64,000 nt of DNA, taken from CAZGMN01 sp964645765. GTDB taxonomy: Bacteria > Acidobacteriota > Aminicenantia > Aminicenantales > Aminicenantaceae. The stretch's first letter is position 1; each line of letters opens with the position of its first letter. Location of the stretch: positions 23,688 through 87,687 of the forward strand of contig CAZYBE010000013.1 of NCBI GenBank assembly GCA_964645765.1, written 5' to 3'. Positions 25,063 through 34,297 of this stretch are shown here, one piece after another. The notes beneath the pieces are model-generated. The model searched no databases, was not told the DNA's origin, and saw only the letters and a list, made by a program, of their open reading frames with translations. The position numbers and the translations under genes were made by a program.

Positions 25063-25437
25063 TTACCTGACGATTAGCTTCCCCCTCAGCATTCCCATCC
25101 CGCAGGTAAACTCATACTCGCCTTCTTTCTCAGGCGTAAACTCGATGGCTGTGGTTTTATAGGCAGGAAGAGGCTTCCGGATATTGAAATCCCCAAAAAC
25201 TATAGTATCAGAACAGTCATCTGTCTCATCACGGTAGAAATTCAGGCGCACAGGAATGCCTTTCTTGACCACGATGACATCTGGCGTGTATCCGCTCTTG
25301 ACCACGATACGGACTTCCTGAAGCTCGCTGCCTTTCATCGAGGCAGAGACCTGCTTCCTTCGAGAGAAAAAGAAATACCAATTAACCGCAACAATGAGCA
25401 AGACTCCGATTGCTGTCATGATTAATTTCACAACCAT
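25063..25437 (-). CDS. Membrane-anchored cupredoxin-like copper protein
   Basis: 124 aa, with AGGAG seven bases before the ATG. One N-terminal membrane helix (residues 5-25) is followed by a cupredoxin-like beta-sandwich. Candidate copper ligands are the Cys in DDCSD (about residue 75) and the Cys/Met cluster in FTCGMGML (about 110-117). This pattern belongs to the small cupredoxins often found beside CopA ATPases. It lies 13 bp downstream of copA on the same strand, so it probably takes copper from, or protects against copper exported by, that pump. Confidence 0.8.
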   Translation of the reverse strand: MVVKLIMTAIGVLLIVAVNWYFFFSRRKQVSASMKGSELQEVRIVVKSGYTPDVIVVKKGIPVRLNFYRDETDDCSDTIVFGDFNIRKPLPAYKTTAIEFTPEKEGEYEFTCGMGMLRGKLIVR

Positions 25438-25450
25438 CGAAATTCTCCTT

Positions 25451-27715
25451 TTAAGAACCCAGCTTGACTCGTCTCAAGCGAAGGGAATTGGAAACGACTG
25501 AGACCGAGCTGAAAGCCATGGCTGCTGAGGCGATAATCGGGTTGAGGAGGATTTTGAAAAAGGGATAGAGAATCCCGGCTGCAATCGGGATACCCAGCAT
25601 GTTGTAGAAAAAAGCCCAGAAAAGATTCTGCTTAATGACCCTTATTGTTCGCCTGCTGAGCTCGATGGCCGAGACGACTCCCTGAAGGTCGCCTTTAATC
25701 AACGTTATATCCGAAGCTTCCATGGCAATGTCTGTGCCCGAGCCGATGGCAATTCCGACATCAGCCTGGGCTAAGGCAGGGGCGTCGTTTATTCCGTCAC
25801 CGACCATCCCCACTCTTTTTCCCTCGGACTGAAGCCTTTTTATCTCATGGACCTTATCCTCAGGGAGAACTTCGGAGAGAATCCTGCCTATCCCAGCTTT
25901 TCTGGCAATGGCTTCGGCTGTGCGGCGATTATCTCCAGTGAGCATGACAACCTCCAGCCCCATCTTTTTAAGCCTTTCCACAGCCTGAGTTGAATTTTCC
26001 TTCAAGGTATCGGCAACAGCAATGAGGCCGGCCATCTTGCCATCGATAGAGACATAAATCGGCGTTTTACCTTCCTTGGATAAGTCCTCAGCTCGAGCTT
26101 CAAACTTCTTGATTTCCACCTTCCGCTCTTGCATCAATTTTGCATTCCCCAAAAGAATTTCCTTGCCTTTGACTTCAGCTTCAACTCCGTGCCCTTCTAT
26201 GGCCTTAAAGTTTTCCGAGGCTTGAATTTCCAGTCCCTGCTCGGCAGCTTTATTGACGATAGCTTCACCCAGAGGATGCTCTGAGGATTTCTCGGCGCTG
26301 GCAGCATAGATTAACACCTCTTCCTGGCCGAAGGAGCCGAGGGTAACGAGGTCCGTCACCTCTGGCTCTCCCTTGGTCAGAGTTCCTGTCTTGTCAAGCA
26401 CGATGGTGTCAAGCTTATGCGCAGTCTCAAGGCTCTCGCCTCCCTTAATCAATATGCCGCTCTCCGCGCCTTTACCTGTTCCGACCATGACTGCTGTCGG
26501 CGTCGCCAGGCCCAAGGCGCAGGGGCAGGCTATGATTAAAACCGCAACAAAATTTAAAAGAGCAAGAGTCAAGACAGGTGAAGGCCCAAAATTAAACCAG
26601 ACGACAAAAGTGGCGATAGCGATGGAAATCACAATCGGCACAAAATAGCCGGCGATGACATCAGCCAGCCTCTGGATGGGAGCCTTTGAGCCCTGGGCAT
26701 CCTGGACGAGCTTTATGATCTGGGCCAGGGCTGTATCTTTCCCGACTTTAGTTGCCCTGAATCGAAAGCTTCCTGTCTTGTTGATGGTAGCGCCGATGAC
26801 TTCATCTCCAGGCTCTTTCTTTGCCGGCATGCTTTCTCCGGTGATCATCGACTCATCCACGGCCGATTTACCGGAGATGACGACCCCATCCACTGGAATC
26901 TTCTCTCCGGGCCTGACAACAACTTCATCCCCTACCATAACCTCATCCACCGGGATGTCCACTTCCTTTGAATCTCTGATAATCCTGGCAGTCTTTGGCT
27001 GCAACCTGGCGAGCTTCTTTATCGCCTCTGAAGTCTGACCTTTGGCTCTTGCCTCAAGAAGCCTTCCAAGGAGAATGAGGACGATGATGGCGGCTGAGGT
27101 GTCGAAATAGACTTCAGGCACCATACCGCCTGCTTTAAAGAAGGAGGGGAAAATTGTGGCTGCGACGCTGTAAAGATAAGCGGCAGTCGTGCCGACCGCG
27201 ATCAGAGTGTTCATGTCGGCATTCCTGTGACGGAAAGCATTCCAGGCGCCTCTATAGAACTGCCAGCCAATCCAGAATTGGACTGGGGTAGCAAGAATCC
27301 AGAGGGCGAAGAAATTGTTCAGAAAATCAGGGATCCAGGGAAACAAGCCTCGAGAGCTTCCCAAGAAAATGAGAATCCCTGCAACCAGCCCGACAAAGAA
27401 CTTGAGCTTGAGCTTTTTATATTCTTTTTCCCGGATAATTTTTTCAATATCCGCAAGCTCCTCTTCTGGCGAAACTTCAAGAACTTTGTAGCCTGCCTGC
27501 TCTATGGCCCCTTTGATTTCTTCGAGGCTTGTTACAGAAGGAATATATTCGACTTTGGCCCTTTCTGTTGCCAAGTTCACGGCCGCTTTTGTCACGCCCT
27601 GCGTCCCCAACAGGGCTTTCTCGATATTCTGGACACAGGAAGCACAATGCATTCCCTGAACGGGAATTTCGACTGAAGCCAAACCCGCTTCATAGCCGCT
27701 TTTTCTTCCAGCCAT
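25451..27715 (-). CDS. copA: Copper-exporting P1B-type ATPase CopA
   Basis: 754 aa, with GGAAGGAG seven bases before the start. One N-terminal heavy-metal domain (GMHCASC, about residues 20-26), eight membrane helices with the transport motif CPC (in ACPCALG, about 395), phosphorylation site DKTGT (about 440), the SEHPLGEAI nucleotide-binding His motif and GDGINDAPAL. CPC plus C-terminal membrane residues (YNMLG..., MAFSSVSVVSNSLRL) mark it as Cu+-specific. It pumps cytoplasmic Cu+ outward for detoxification or cuproprotein supply. No CsoR or CueR regulator gene is adjacent. Confidence 0.95.
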   Translation of the reverse strand: MAGRKSGYEAGLASVEIPVQGMHCASCVQNIEKALLGTQGVTKAAVNLATERAKVEYIPSVTSLEEIKGAIEQAGYKVLEVSPEEELADIEKIIREKEYKKLKLKFFVGLVAGILIFLGSSRGLFPWIPDFLNNFFALWILATPVQFWIGWQFYRGAWNAFRHRNADMNTLIAVGTTAAYLYSVAATIFPSFFKAGGMVPEVYFDTSAAIIVLILLGRLLEARAKGQTSEAIKKLARLQPKTARIIRDSKEVDIPVDEVMVGDEVVVRPGEKIPVDGVVISGKSAVDESMITGESMPAKKEPGDEVIGATINKTGSFRFRATKVGKDTALAQIIKLVQDAQGSKAPIQRLADVIAGYFVPIVISIAIATFVVWFNFGPSPVLTLALLNFVAVLIIACPCALGLATPTAVMVGTGKGAESGILIKGGESLETAHKLDTIVLDKTGTLTKGEPEVTDLVTLGSFGQEEVLIYAASAEKSSEHPLGEAIVNKAAEQGLEIQASENFKAIEGHGVEAEVKGKEILLGNAKLMQERKVEIKKFEARAEDLSKEGKTPIYVSIDGKMAGLIAVADTLKENSTQAVERLKKMGLEVVMLTGDNRRTAEAIARKAGIGRILSEVLPEDKVHEIKRLQSEGKRVGMVGDGINDAPALAQADVGIAIGSGTDIAMEASDITLIKGDLQGVVSAIELSRRTIRVIKQNLFWAFFYNMLGIPIAAGILYPFFKILLNPIIASAAMAFSSVSVVSNSLRLRRVKLGS

Positions 27716-27810
27716 TCTTTTTCTCCTTCCTAGAATACTCTAAATTGCTCCAGAGATGGCATATCTATTTTCTATTCTTCCTCATTCAACTGTCAATCCT
27801 TGAAATATGT

Positions 27811-27845
27811 GAATTATGGGGACACAATACTTATTTCGAATTAAG
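27811..27845. repeat. Dispersed intergenic repeat C (inverted copy)
   Basis: Contains GGGGACACAATACTTA flanked by GAATTA-type sequence. It is the reverse complement of the element at 34232-34263. Lies between copA and yebC. Confidence 0.6.
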
Positions 27846-27938
27846 TTTTGTCTGCTTCAAATTCTTCCTTGGATTAAGTATTTCCTCCCCAAAATTCAGC
27901 TTTCTCGAAGCGCTCAGCCGGAGATATTCACTAGAAAT

Positions 27939-27968
27939 TTGCATCCCTCCTGTATTTTGTGTTAGAAT
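27939..27968 (+). promoter_or_regulatory. Candidate sigma-70 promoter of the yebC-ruv cluster
   Basis: TTGCAT (27939-27944), 18-bp spacer, TAGAAT (27963-27968), 30 bp before the yebC ATG, with AAGGAG in between. Confidence 0.5.
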
Positions 27969-27997
27969 TTTTGAGGTTCATTCAATAAGGAGAAAAC

Positions 27998-28753
27998 ATG
28001 TCAGGGCATTCGAAATGGCATTCCATAAAACACAAAAAAGCAGCCGTGGATGCTAAAAGGGGCAAACTCTTCACAAAAATCATCCGCGAGCTATCTGTTG
28101 CCGCGCGCACCGGCGGAGGCGACCCCGAAGCAAATTCACGCCTAAGGACGGTTATCGCTGAAGCTAAAGCCGTCAACATGCCTTCGGATAACATCAAGAG
28201 AGCCATCATGAAGGGCACAGGCCAGCTGGAAGGAACGAGCTACGAAGAAATCAGCTACGAAGGCTATGGCCCGGGCGGAGTGGCGATTTATGTCGAGGTT
28301 CTATCGGACAACAAGAACCGCACTGTCTCAGAATTAAGGCACGTTTTCACAAAAAACGGTGGCCGCATCGGCGAACACGGATGTGTCGCCTGGATGTTCG
28401 AACGCAAGGGCTACATCGTCGTCGAAAAAGCAAAGGCTTCTGAAGACAAGCTCCTGGAGATTGCCTTAGAGGCCGGAGCAGAGGATCTCCAGGAGGACGG
28501 AAGCAACTTCGAGATTTTCACTCCGCCGGACAAATATGAAGCCGTGGTTAATTTTTTGAAAGATAACAACATCGAACTGGCTGCTTCAAACTTGGCCTAC
28601 GTTCCCAAGAATTATGTTAAGCTCGAAGGAAAGCAGGCCCACCAGCTCTTGCGCTTGATGGAGGAATTGGAAGACCATGACGATGTCCAGCATGTCTGGG
28701 CAAATTTTGACATCGACGAAGAGGAAATTGCCCAATACTCTGTCTCTGCCTGA
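27998..28753 (+). CDS. yebC: YebC/PmpR family DNA-binding or translation regulator
   Basis: 251 aa, full length. The family signature MSGHSKWHSIKHKKAAVDAKRGKLFTK opens the protein (seen across two segments), followed by GGGDPEANSRLR and the GYGPGGVAI motif near residue 90. Members regulate transcription and, in some bacteria, help ribosomes through proline-rich stretches. It is the first gene of the yebC-ruvC-ruvA-ruvB-queA run, an arrangement conserved in many bacteria. Confidence 0.95.
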   Translation: MSGHSKWHSIKHKKAAVDAKRGKLFTKIIRELSVAARTGGGDPEANSRLRTVIAEAKAVNMPSDNIKRAIMKGTGQLEGTSYEEISYEGYGPGGVAIYVEVLSDNKNRTVSELRHVFTKNGGRIGEHGCVAWMFERKGYIVVEKAKASEDKLLEIALEAGAEDLQEDGSNFEIFTPPDKYEAVVNFLKDNNIELAASNLAYVPKNYVKLEGKQAHQLLRLMEELEDHDDVQHVWANFDIDEEEIAQYSVSA

Positions 28754-28764
28754 AAAATAGCTTG

Positions 28765-29277
28765 ATGAGGGTTCTTGGAATCGATCCCAGCATCCAATCC
28801 ACAGGGTTTGGCATTATCGAATTTTCCGATAACGCCTACTCTGTCCTGAGCTACGGCGTCATCAAGCCTTCCCGCAGCAAACTCTTCCTTCACAAGATAA
28901 ACGAAATAAGGTCACGCCTCGAGGCTCTGATCGAGGCTTACAAGCCGGATGAAGTGGCCATCGAAAATCCATTCTATGCCCAGAACGTCAAGACAGCTCT
29001 CGTCCTGGGCCAGGTGAGAGGTGCGACGCTAGTGGCTGTCGCCTCTCACAACTGCGCCCTCTTCGAATACTCGCCGCTGGAGATCAAGAAGGCAGTCACA
29101 GGTTACGGCCAGGCTGATAAGAACCAGGTGAAAGCCATGGTCAAGACTCTTCTCGATTTCAAGGATGAAAAACTGGAAACAGACGCTTCCGATGCCCTGG
29201 CAACAGCCTACTGCCATCTCAACTCAAGAATCTTCCAGCAAAGGATTATGGAATCCGAAGGGAAAGAAAAAAGATGA
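28765..29277 (+). CDS. ruvC: Holliday junction resolvase RuvC
   Basis: 170 aa from ATG 28765. A TTG one codon earlier is unlikely to matter. RNase H-like fold with catalytic acids visible in GIDPSIQSTGFG (Asp 7), VAIENPFYA (Glu near 68) and the C-terminal DASDALATAYCH. It cuts four-way junctions symmetrically once RuvAB has migrated them. Its stop overlaps the ruvA start (ATGA), showing coupling. Confidence 0.95.
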   Translation: MRVLGIDPSIQSTGFGIIEFSDNAYSVLSYGVIKPSRSKLFLHKINEIRSRLEALIEAYKPDEVAIENPFYAQNVKTALVLGQVRGATLVAVASHNCALFEYSPLEIKKAVTGYGQADKNQVKAMVKTLLDFKDEKLETDASDALATAYCHLNSRIFQQRIMESEGKEKR

Positions 29278-29861
29278 TTGCTTATCTTAAGGGAACCCTG
29301 ATACAAAAAAAACCCAATCAAATCGTTGTCGATGTCGGAGGTGTCGGCTACTGTGCTTTGATTCCTATTTCCACTTATCTCAGGCTGGGAGAGGTCAATG
29401 AGCCTGTTGCGCTTCATGTCCATAGCTACCTCACCGACAATTCTTTCTCTCTCTGTGCTTTTTCGACTCAAGAAGAAAAAGACATTTTCTTGAAATTGAT
29501 CAGTATCTCAGGAATTGGACCCAAGATAGCCTTGAACATACTCTCTGGAATCGAAGCTTCTGACCTCGAAGAGGCTATCCGCAAGAGCGACATCGCCCGC
29601 CTGACCCTCATTCCCGGGGTCGGGAAAAAAACAGCCTTGCGCATCGCCTTGGAACTCCAGGAAAAACTCGAGAAGAAAGAAAGGGTTCTGGGCGCCAAAG
29701 GCGTGCAGGAAAAAGAAGATTTGATCTCAGCCCTCCAGAACCTCGGCTTTAGAAGAAGAGAGGTGGAGAGGATAGTCGAAGAGACCGTGAAAGCCTTATC
29801 ACTCGAAGCGGGCTTTGACAAGCTTCTCCGAGAATGCTTAAGAAGCATGGCGAAGGTGTGA
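29274..29861 (+). CDS. ruvA: Holliday junction branch migration protein RuvA
   Basis: 195 aa. OB-fold N-terminus (MIAYLKGTLIQKKPNQIVVDVGGVGY across two strands), two helix-hairpin-helix motifs (ISGIGPKIALNIL near 75 and IPGVGKKTALRIA near 112) and the C-terminal domain III that binds RuvB (about 150-195). It forms the tetramer that holds the junction open. Overlaps ruvC by 4 bp. Confidence 0.95.
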   Translation: MIAYLKGTLIQKKPNQIVVDVGGVGYCALIPISTYLRLGEVNEPVALHVHSYLTDNSFSLCAFSTQEEKDIFLKLISISGIGPKIALNILSGIEASDLEEAIRKSDIARLTLIPGVGKKTALRIALELQEKLEKKERVLGAKGVQEKEDLISALQNLGFRRREVERIVEETVKALSLEAGFDKLLRECLRSMAKV

Positions 29862-29865
29862 GAAG

Positions 29866-30891
29866 ATGGAAGCCATCCTCACTCCAGTCCGAACAAAAGA
29901 AGACCTTCTCTTTGAGGACAGCCTCAGGCCCAAAAATTTTGATGAATTTGTCGGGCAGGAAACAATCAAGTCAAACTTAAAAGTCTTCATCGAAGCTGCC
30001 AAGAAAAGAGACGAGCCCCTTGACCATGTCCTCCTCTACGGCCCGCCTGGATTGGGCAAAACCAGCCTTGCTTACCTCATCGCCAAAGAAATGGGCGTGG
30101 GCATCAAGCCCACCTCTGGCCCGGTGATTGAAAGAGTCGGAGACCTTTCTGCCATCATCTCCAACCTCCAATCCAAAGAAGTTTTTTTTATCGATGAGAT
30201 TCACCGCCTCCAGCCTTCTGTGGAGGAAATTCTCTACTCAGCCATGGAGGATTTCAGGCTGGATATCATCATCGGCCAGGGACCGAGCGCGCGAAGCCAT
30301 AAGCTTCATCTGAAGAAATTCACTCTGATCGGTGCCACAACCCGGGCAGGGCGCATCACGCCGCCCCTAAGGGGAAGGTTCGGTATTACCCACCGCCTTG
30401 ACTACTACACCAAGGAAGACCTGGAAAAGATTATCATAAGGTCAGCCTCCATCCTCAAAGTTTCTGTTGACGATGACGGAGCAGAACAAATCTCGCTCCG
30501 CTCTCGAGGAACGCCGAGAGTGGCCAACAGGCTGTTGAGACGGGTCAGAGACTATGCCGATGTCAAGGGCGAAGGAAAGATTACTGGCAAGCAGGCGACA
30601 AAAGCCCTGGACATGATGGAGGTTGATTCAGTAGGCCTGGACGAAGTCGACCGGAAAATCCTCTTGACCATCATCGAAAATTTCAACGGAGGGCCGGTGG
30701 GAATCAACACCATTTCCGCCTCAATCGACGAAGAGAAGGATACGATTGAATCGATTTACGAGCCGTTCCTGATGCGCATCGGGTTTCTGGAAAGGACGAC
30801 CCGCGGCCGGAAAGTCACAGCCAAAGCCTATGAGCACCTGGGATTAGAGACTCCCTCTCCTCAAGGTCATTTATTTAAAGGCAAGAAATAA
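29866..30891 (+). CDS. ruvB: Holliday junction branch migration ATPase RuvB
   Basis: 341 aa. AAA+ motor with Walker A GPPGLGKTSLA (about residue 59), Walker B FIDEIHRL (about 107), sensor region GATTRAGRI and the C-terminal winged helix ending ...RTTRGRKVTAKAYEHLG. It drives branch migration as a hexamer on RuvA. Starts 4 bp after ruvA. Confidence 0.96.
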   Translation: MEAILTPVRTKEDLLFEDSLRPKNFDEFVGQETIKSNLKVFIEAAKKRDEPLDHVLLYGPPGLGKTSLAYLIAKEMGVGIKPTSGPVIERVGDLSAIISNLQSKEVFFIDEIHRLQPSVEEILYSAMEDFRLDIIIGQGPSARSHKLHLKKFTLIGATTRAGRITPPLRGRFGITHRLDYYTKEDLEKIIIRSASILKVSVDDDGAEQISLRSRGTPRVANRLLRRVRDYADVKGEGKITGKQATKALDMMEVDSVGLDEVDRKILLTIIENFNGGPVGINTISASIDEEKDTIESIYEPFLMRIGFLERTTRGRKVTAKAYEHLGLETPSPQGHLFKGKK

Positions 30892-30931
30892 AGATTCTTC
30901 AAGCCGACTTTTTCTTGATTAATTGATAATC

Positions 30932-31963
30932 ATGCTGACCTCTGAGTTCGATTACGAACTTCCCAAGAACCTCATCGCTCAGGCTCCTCTCCCTCGGAGA
31001 GAGGAGTCGCGAATGATGATCCTTGACCAAAAGCGAGGCGAAATCATCCATTCTCGATTCATGCAATTTCCAGACTATCTCCATCAAGGGGATGTACTTG
31101 CTCTCAACATTGCCAAGGTCATACCGGCCAGGGTTTGGGGAAAAAACAAGGATAGAGAGATAGAATTTCTCTTCCTCAAGGAACGAGAGAAAGGGGTCTG
31201 GGAGGTTCTCTGCCGTCCGGCAAGCAAAGTCAGGATGAACGACATCATCTCCTTTTCGCACGGATTCGAAGCCAGGGTGGTTGGAGTCGAGCCTGAAGGT
31301 AAAAGAGTCATTCAATTTTCTTCGGCAAATGTTCTTTCCTGGCTTAAAAAAATCGGATTTGCACCTCTTCCCCCTTACATCAAGCGAAGTAAGAAAGATG
31401 CTGAGCTTAAGGCTCAGGATTTGGAAAGATACCAGACTGTGTTTGCCCAAAAAGAAGGGTCGGTCGCTGCGCCCACAGCCGGCTTTCATTTCACCACTCA
31501 GATTCTCGAAAGAATCAAAGCCAGAGGTGTGAGAATTGTTAAAATCTCACTCGATGTCGGCCAGGCAACCTTCCAGCCGGTGAGAGTAGAGCGAATTGAA
31601 AACCATCATATGCTTGAAGAGACATACTCTATCAGTCTAGCAGCATCGCAAGAGATAGATGAGGCAAAAATAGAATCAAGACCTGTTGTGGCTGTGGGGA
31701 CAACCTCGGTCAGGGCACTGGAAAGCGCGGCAAGAGGAGGAAAGATTCAGGCTGAGGCCGGCTCGACAAATCTTTTCATCTCGCCTGGCTATGAGTTTAA
31801 AATTGTGGACAGGCTCTTGACAAATTTCCATCTTCCCCGATCAACCTTGTTGATGCTCGTTGCAGCCTTTGCCGGCCTCGACTTCATCAAAAAAGCCTAC
31901 CAAGAAGCAGTCAAGCAAAAATACAGGTTCTACAGCTACGGCGACTGCATGCTCATCCTTTGA
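30932..31963 (+). CDS. queA: S-adenosylmethionine:tRNA ribosyltransferase-isomerase QueA
   Basis: 343 aa from ATG 30932. A TTG three codons upstream is in frame. Signature segments are FDYELPKNLIAQAPLPRREESR (split as FDYELP and IAQAPL), VAAPTAGFHFT near residue 190 and TNFHLPRSTLLMLVAAF near the end. It transfers and rearranges the ribosyl part of SAM onto preQ1 in tRNA to form epoxyqueuosine. Its place after ruvB is a common gene order. Length is standard. Confidence 0.95.
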   Translation: MLTSEFDYELPKNLIAQAPLPRREESRMMILDQKRGEIIHSRFMQFPDYLHQGDVLALNIAKVIPARVWGKNKDREIEFLFLKEREKGVWEVLCRPASKVRMNDIISFSHGFEARVVGVEPEGKRVIQFSSANVLSWLKKIGFAPLPPYIKRSKKDAELKAQDLERYQTVFAQKEGSVAAPTAGFHFTTQILERIKARGVRIVKISLDVGQATFQPVRVERIENHHMLEETYSISLAASQEIDEAKIESRPVVAVGTTSVRALESAARGGKIQAEAGSTNLFISPGYEFKIVDRLLTNFHLPRSTLLMLVAAFAGLDFIKKAYQEAVKQKYRFYSYGDCMLIL

Positions 31964-31992
31964 TTTATAAAGACCCCTTTTCTTTTGTGAGG

Positions 31993-32268
31993 TTATAGAG
32001 CTCTCAATCTGGCTATTAATTTCGCAAAACTTACAACTATTATAATGACCAACAAAGCATAATGAATGACTATCAAAAGCTTTGAACTCAGCTTTGACTC
32101 TAGGCATTCCTTTATTCCTAAGAATATGAATAAGGTGCCCCAGAAAAAAGTAAGAACAGCATCAAGATAGATTGCAAGGACTACGCTCGTTAATGCAATT
32201 AACAGCAAAATTGTGCCGAAGATGATATATATAACGTTTATTCTCTTTTTTGAATTTTTACTATCCAA
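31993..32268 (-). CDS. Small membrane protein of unknown function
   Basis: 91 aa from a TTG start at 32268, chosen because a near-perfect GAGGAGGT lies six bases upstream. A longer frame would begin with another TTG at 32289, before that ribosome site. The protein has a charged start (DSKNSKKR) and three predicted membrane helices: about 10-32, 36-52 and 60-82. No family recognised. The strong ribosome site argues that it is a real gene. Convergent with queA. Confidence 0.6.
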   Translation of the reverse strand: MDSKNSKKRINVIYIIFGTILLLIALTSVVLAIYLDAVLTFFWGTLFIFLGIKECLESKLSSKLLIVIHYALLVIIIVVSFAKLIARLRAL

Positions 32269-32407
32269 AGCGTGACCTCCTCTTTTCAATCTCTTTCTTA
32301 TAAAGAGCCTAATTTTATCCCTATATAGTTATATTGAGTAGTTAACATATATATTAGTCGGTTTAACCTCTTTTATTATGAAGGCCTTTTGTATTTTCCT
32401 TCATCTT

Positions 32408-32436
32408 TTGACATTTCTTGGGCATCCTGATAATTT
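32408..32436 (+). promoter_or_regulatory. Candidate sigma-70 promoter of the symporter gene
   Basis: TTGACA (32408-32413), 17-bp spacer, TAATTT (32431-32436). The expected transcript start is only about ten bases before the ATG, and no Shine-Dalgarno is visible, so the message may have a minimal leader. Confidence 0.5.
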
Positions 32437-32451
32437 ATTTTAAAATTTGCC

Positions 32452-34191
32452 ATGAATCTTTTGGACTGGGCTGTTGTCGCCTTGCTTTGTTTCATTTCTC
32501 TTGGCGTCGGCCTCTATTTCACCAAAAAAGCAGGAAGAGAGGGAGCCACAGGCTACTTCACAGGAAACCGGAGCCTTCCCTGGTGGGCCATTGGCCTCTC
32601 CAACACCGCCACATATCAATCAGGAAACGGCGGATTTGTCATGCTCGTGCTTGTCTTTGGCCTCAGCGGCAACTGGATGTGGTGGGCTGCCTGGATTATC
32701 TGGATGCCGCTCGTGGCCATAATCTGGGCCAAAATGTGGCGCCGGATGCAAATCGTGACCACTGCTGAGCTCATCACGCTCCGTTATGGAGGGAAAGCCG
32801 CTCTTTTCGCCCGGAAAATTTATGCCTTCCTCCTTTTCTGCTACGCCATCATCATTATCAGTTACATTACCGGTTTTTTTACCAAGACAGTAGCCCCGCT
32901 TATCCCTCTCAGCGAAGCACAGATTCTTTTGATTTTTGGCGGGGTGACGGTCATCTACACTCTTTTTGGCGGTCTGATGGGTGTTGTCTTTACGGATGTC
33001 GTCCAGTTTGCCATCCTTCTTTTGGGAAGCTTCCTTTTTTTCTTCCTTGTTGTTCCCCAGCATGGAGGATGGCCTGTGATTCTGGAGAGAATTCAATCTT
33101 TGCGGCCTGAAGGACTCAAGCAGATTCCGCCGACAGGGCTCATTCCCTTCATGACCGTCTTGATGCTTATTGTGCAGGGATTATTTTTCGCCGGCTCGCC
33201 TGCTGCCGGTGAAGGCATGACAGCTCAGCGGTTTATGGGCGCCAAGAATGAGCGCCACGCTATAGGCGGTCAGCTCTTCAACTCTTTTTTGGCTCTTTCT
33301 TTGAGGACAATTCCGCTCATCGGCTTGGGGGTTGTGGCTCTCTCTCTTTTCTGGACAGAAGATTTGATAAGGCAGGTCGGGCCAACGCCTCTTGGGATAA
33401 AGCTGATTAAAGACCCTGCCTATGCCTGGGGAGAGTTGATTAATGCTTCTCATTTGCCGGCGGGCTTGATTGGCGTGCTTGTGGCTTCAGAAGCAGCGGC
33501 TTTTATGTCCACATTGAGCTCCCTTATCAACTGGGGGTCAAGCCTTGTCATCAATGATTTTTACCGAGCATTCAGGCCTCATGAATCAGCCAGACGGCAA
33601 GTGCTTTCCAGCCGGCTGGCAACACTCATCATGTTCATCCTGGCCGCCTTCATCGCCATTTTTTATGTAAAGGGCATGGTCAGCTGGTTCCTGTTCATTA
33701 ATTCGGTGATGGTCATCTTCATTCTTCCCCTTTCCTGGCTCAGGTTTTTCTGGTGGAGGTTTAATGTCTGGGGGGAGATCGCGGCCATCATCCTTGGCCT
33801 TCCGCTCTCCATAATTCTCTGGTTTATTCTTGATTTTCAGAACAAGCCTCTCTGGCAGGGCATAAGCTTGCTTTTTCTCTTAAGCAGCGCTGTTTTGGTC
33901 ATTGTTTCGCTCCTGACTCCGCCGGAATCGACCGAAACACTTGTCAGGTTTTATGAGCGCTGCCGGCCACCAGGATTATGGAAGAGGATTCGCCAGAAAA
34001 CAAGCCTTCCTTCCACAGGCGACCCGTCGCTCGGCCATCTTCTCTTCGACTGCTTGCTCGGAATTTTATCCTGTCTGGGCTTGGTCTTAGCTACTAATTC
34101 TCTTTTTGCCTCATCCTGGAAAGTTTTTGTTTTGGGCATCATTATGGCTCTGGGCTTTGGCAATTGGCTGATAAAGCGTATCTTTGTCTAA
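32452..34191 (+). CDS. Sodium:solute symporter (SSS) family transporter
   Basis: 579 aa with about 13-14 membrane helices. Family features include GYFTGNRSLPWWAIGLSN near residues 35-52, a TAELITLRYG motif, GGLMGVVFTDVVQF near 175-188 and the EAAAFMSTLSSLINWGSSL segment near 345, where sodium-binding residues of LeuT-fold symporters lie. It imports an organic solute with Na+. The substrate is not evident; sugars, amino or organic acids are all possible. It lies ahead of the hydantoinase genes but is separated from them by repeat C, so a shared pathway is only a suggestion. Confidence 0.88.
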   Translation: MNLLDWAVVALLCFISLGVGLYFTKKAGREGATGYFTGNRSLPWWAIGLSNTATYQSGNGGFVMLVLVFGLSGNWMWWAAWIIWMPLVAIIWAKMWRRMQIVTTAELITLRYGGKAALFARKIYAFLLFCYAIIIISYITGFFTKTVAPLIPLSEAQILLIFGGVTVIYTLFGGLMGVVFTDVVQFAILLLGSFLFFFLVVPQHGGWPVILERIQSLRPEGLKQIPPTGLIPFMTVLMLIVQGLFFAGSPAAGEGMTAQRFMGAKNERHAIGGQLFNSFLALSLRTIPLIGLGVVALSLFWTEDLIRQVGPTPLGIKLIKDPAYAWGELINASHLPAGLIGVLVASEAAAFMSTLSSLINWGSSLVINDFYRAFRPHESARRQVLSSRLATLIMFILAAFIAIFYVKGMVSWFLFINSVMVIFILPLSWLRFFWWRFNVWGEIAAIILGLPLSIILWFILDFQNKPLWQGISLLFLLSSAVLVIVSLLTPPESTETLVRFYERCRPPGLWKRIRQKTSLPSTGDPSLGHLLFDCLLGILSCLGLVLATNSLFASSWKVFVLGIIMALGFGNWLIKRIFV

Positions 34192-34203
34192 AGAGCATTC
34201 ACC

Positions 34204-34263
34204 GATTTTGAATTAAGGTCCCCGAATTATTGATTTTGAATTAAGTATTGTGTCCCCGAATTA
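34204..34263. repeat. Dispersed intergenic repeat C, two tandem partial copies
   Basis: Two direct copies of GATTTTGAATTAAG...GTCCCCGAATTA: a short form at 34204-34229 and a form with an inserted TATTGT at 34232-34263. The second is the reverse complement of 27811-27845. Located just upstream of hyuA. Confidence 0.65.
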
Positions 34264-34297
34264 GATGTGATAGCTTTTTGTCTTCGAAGAAGCCGTC

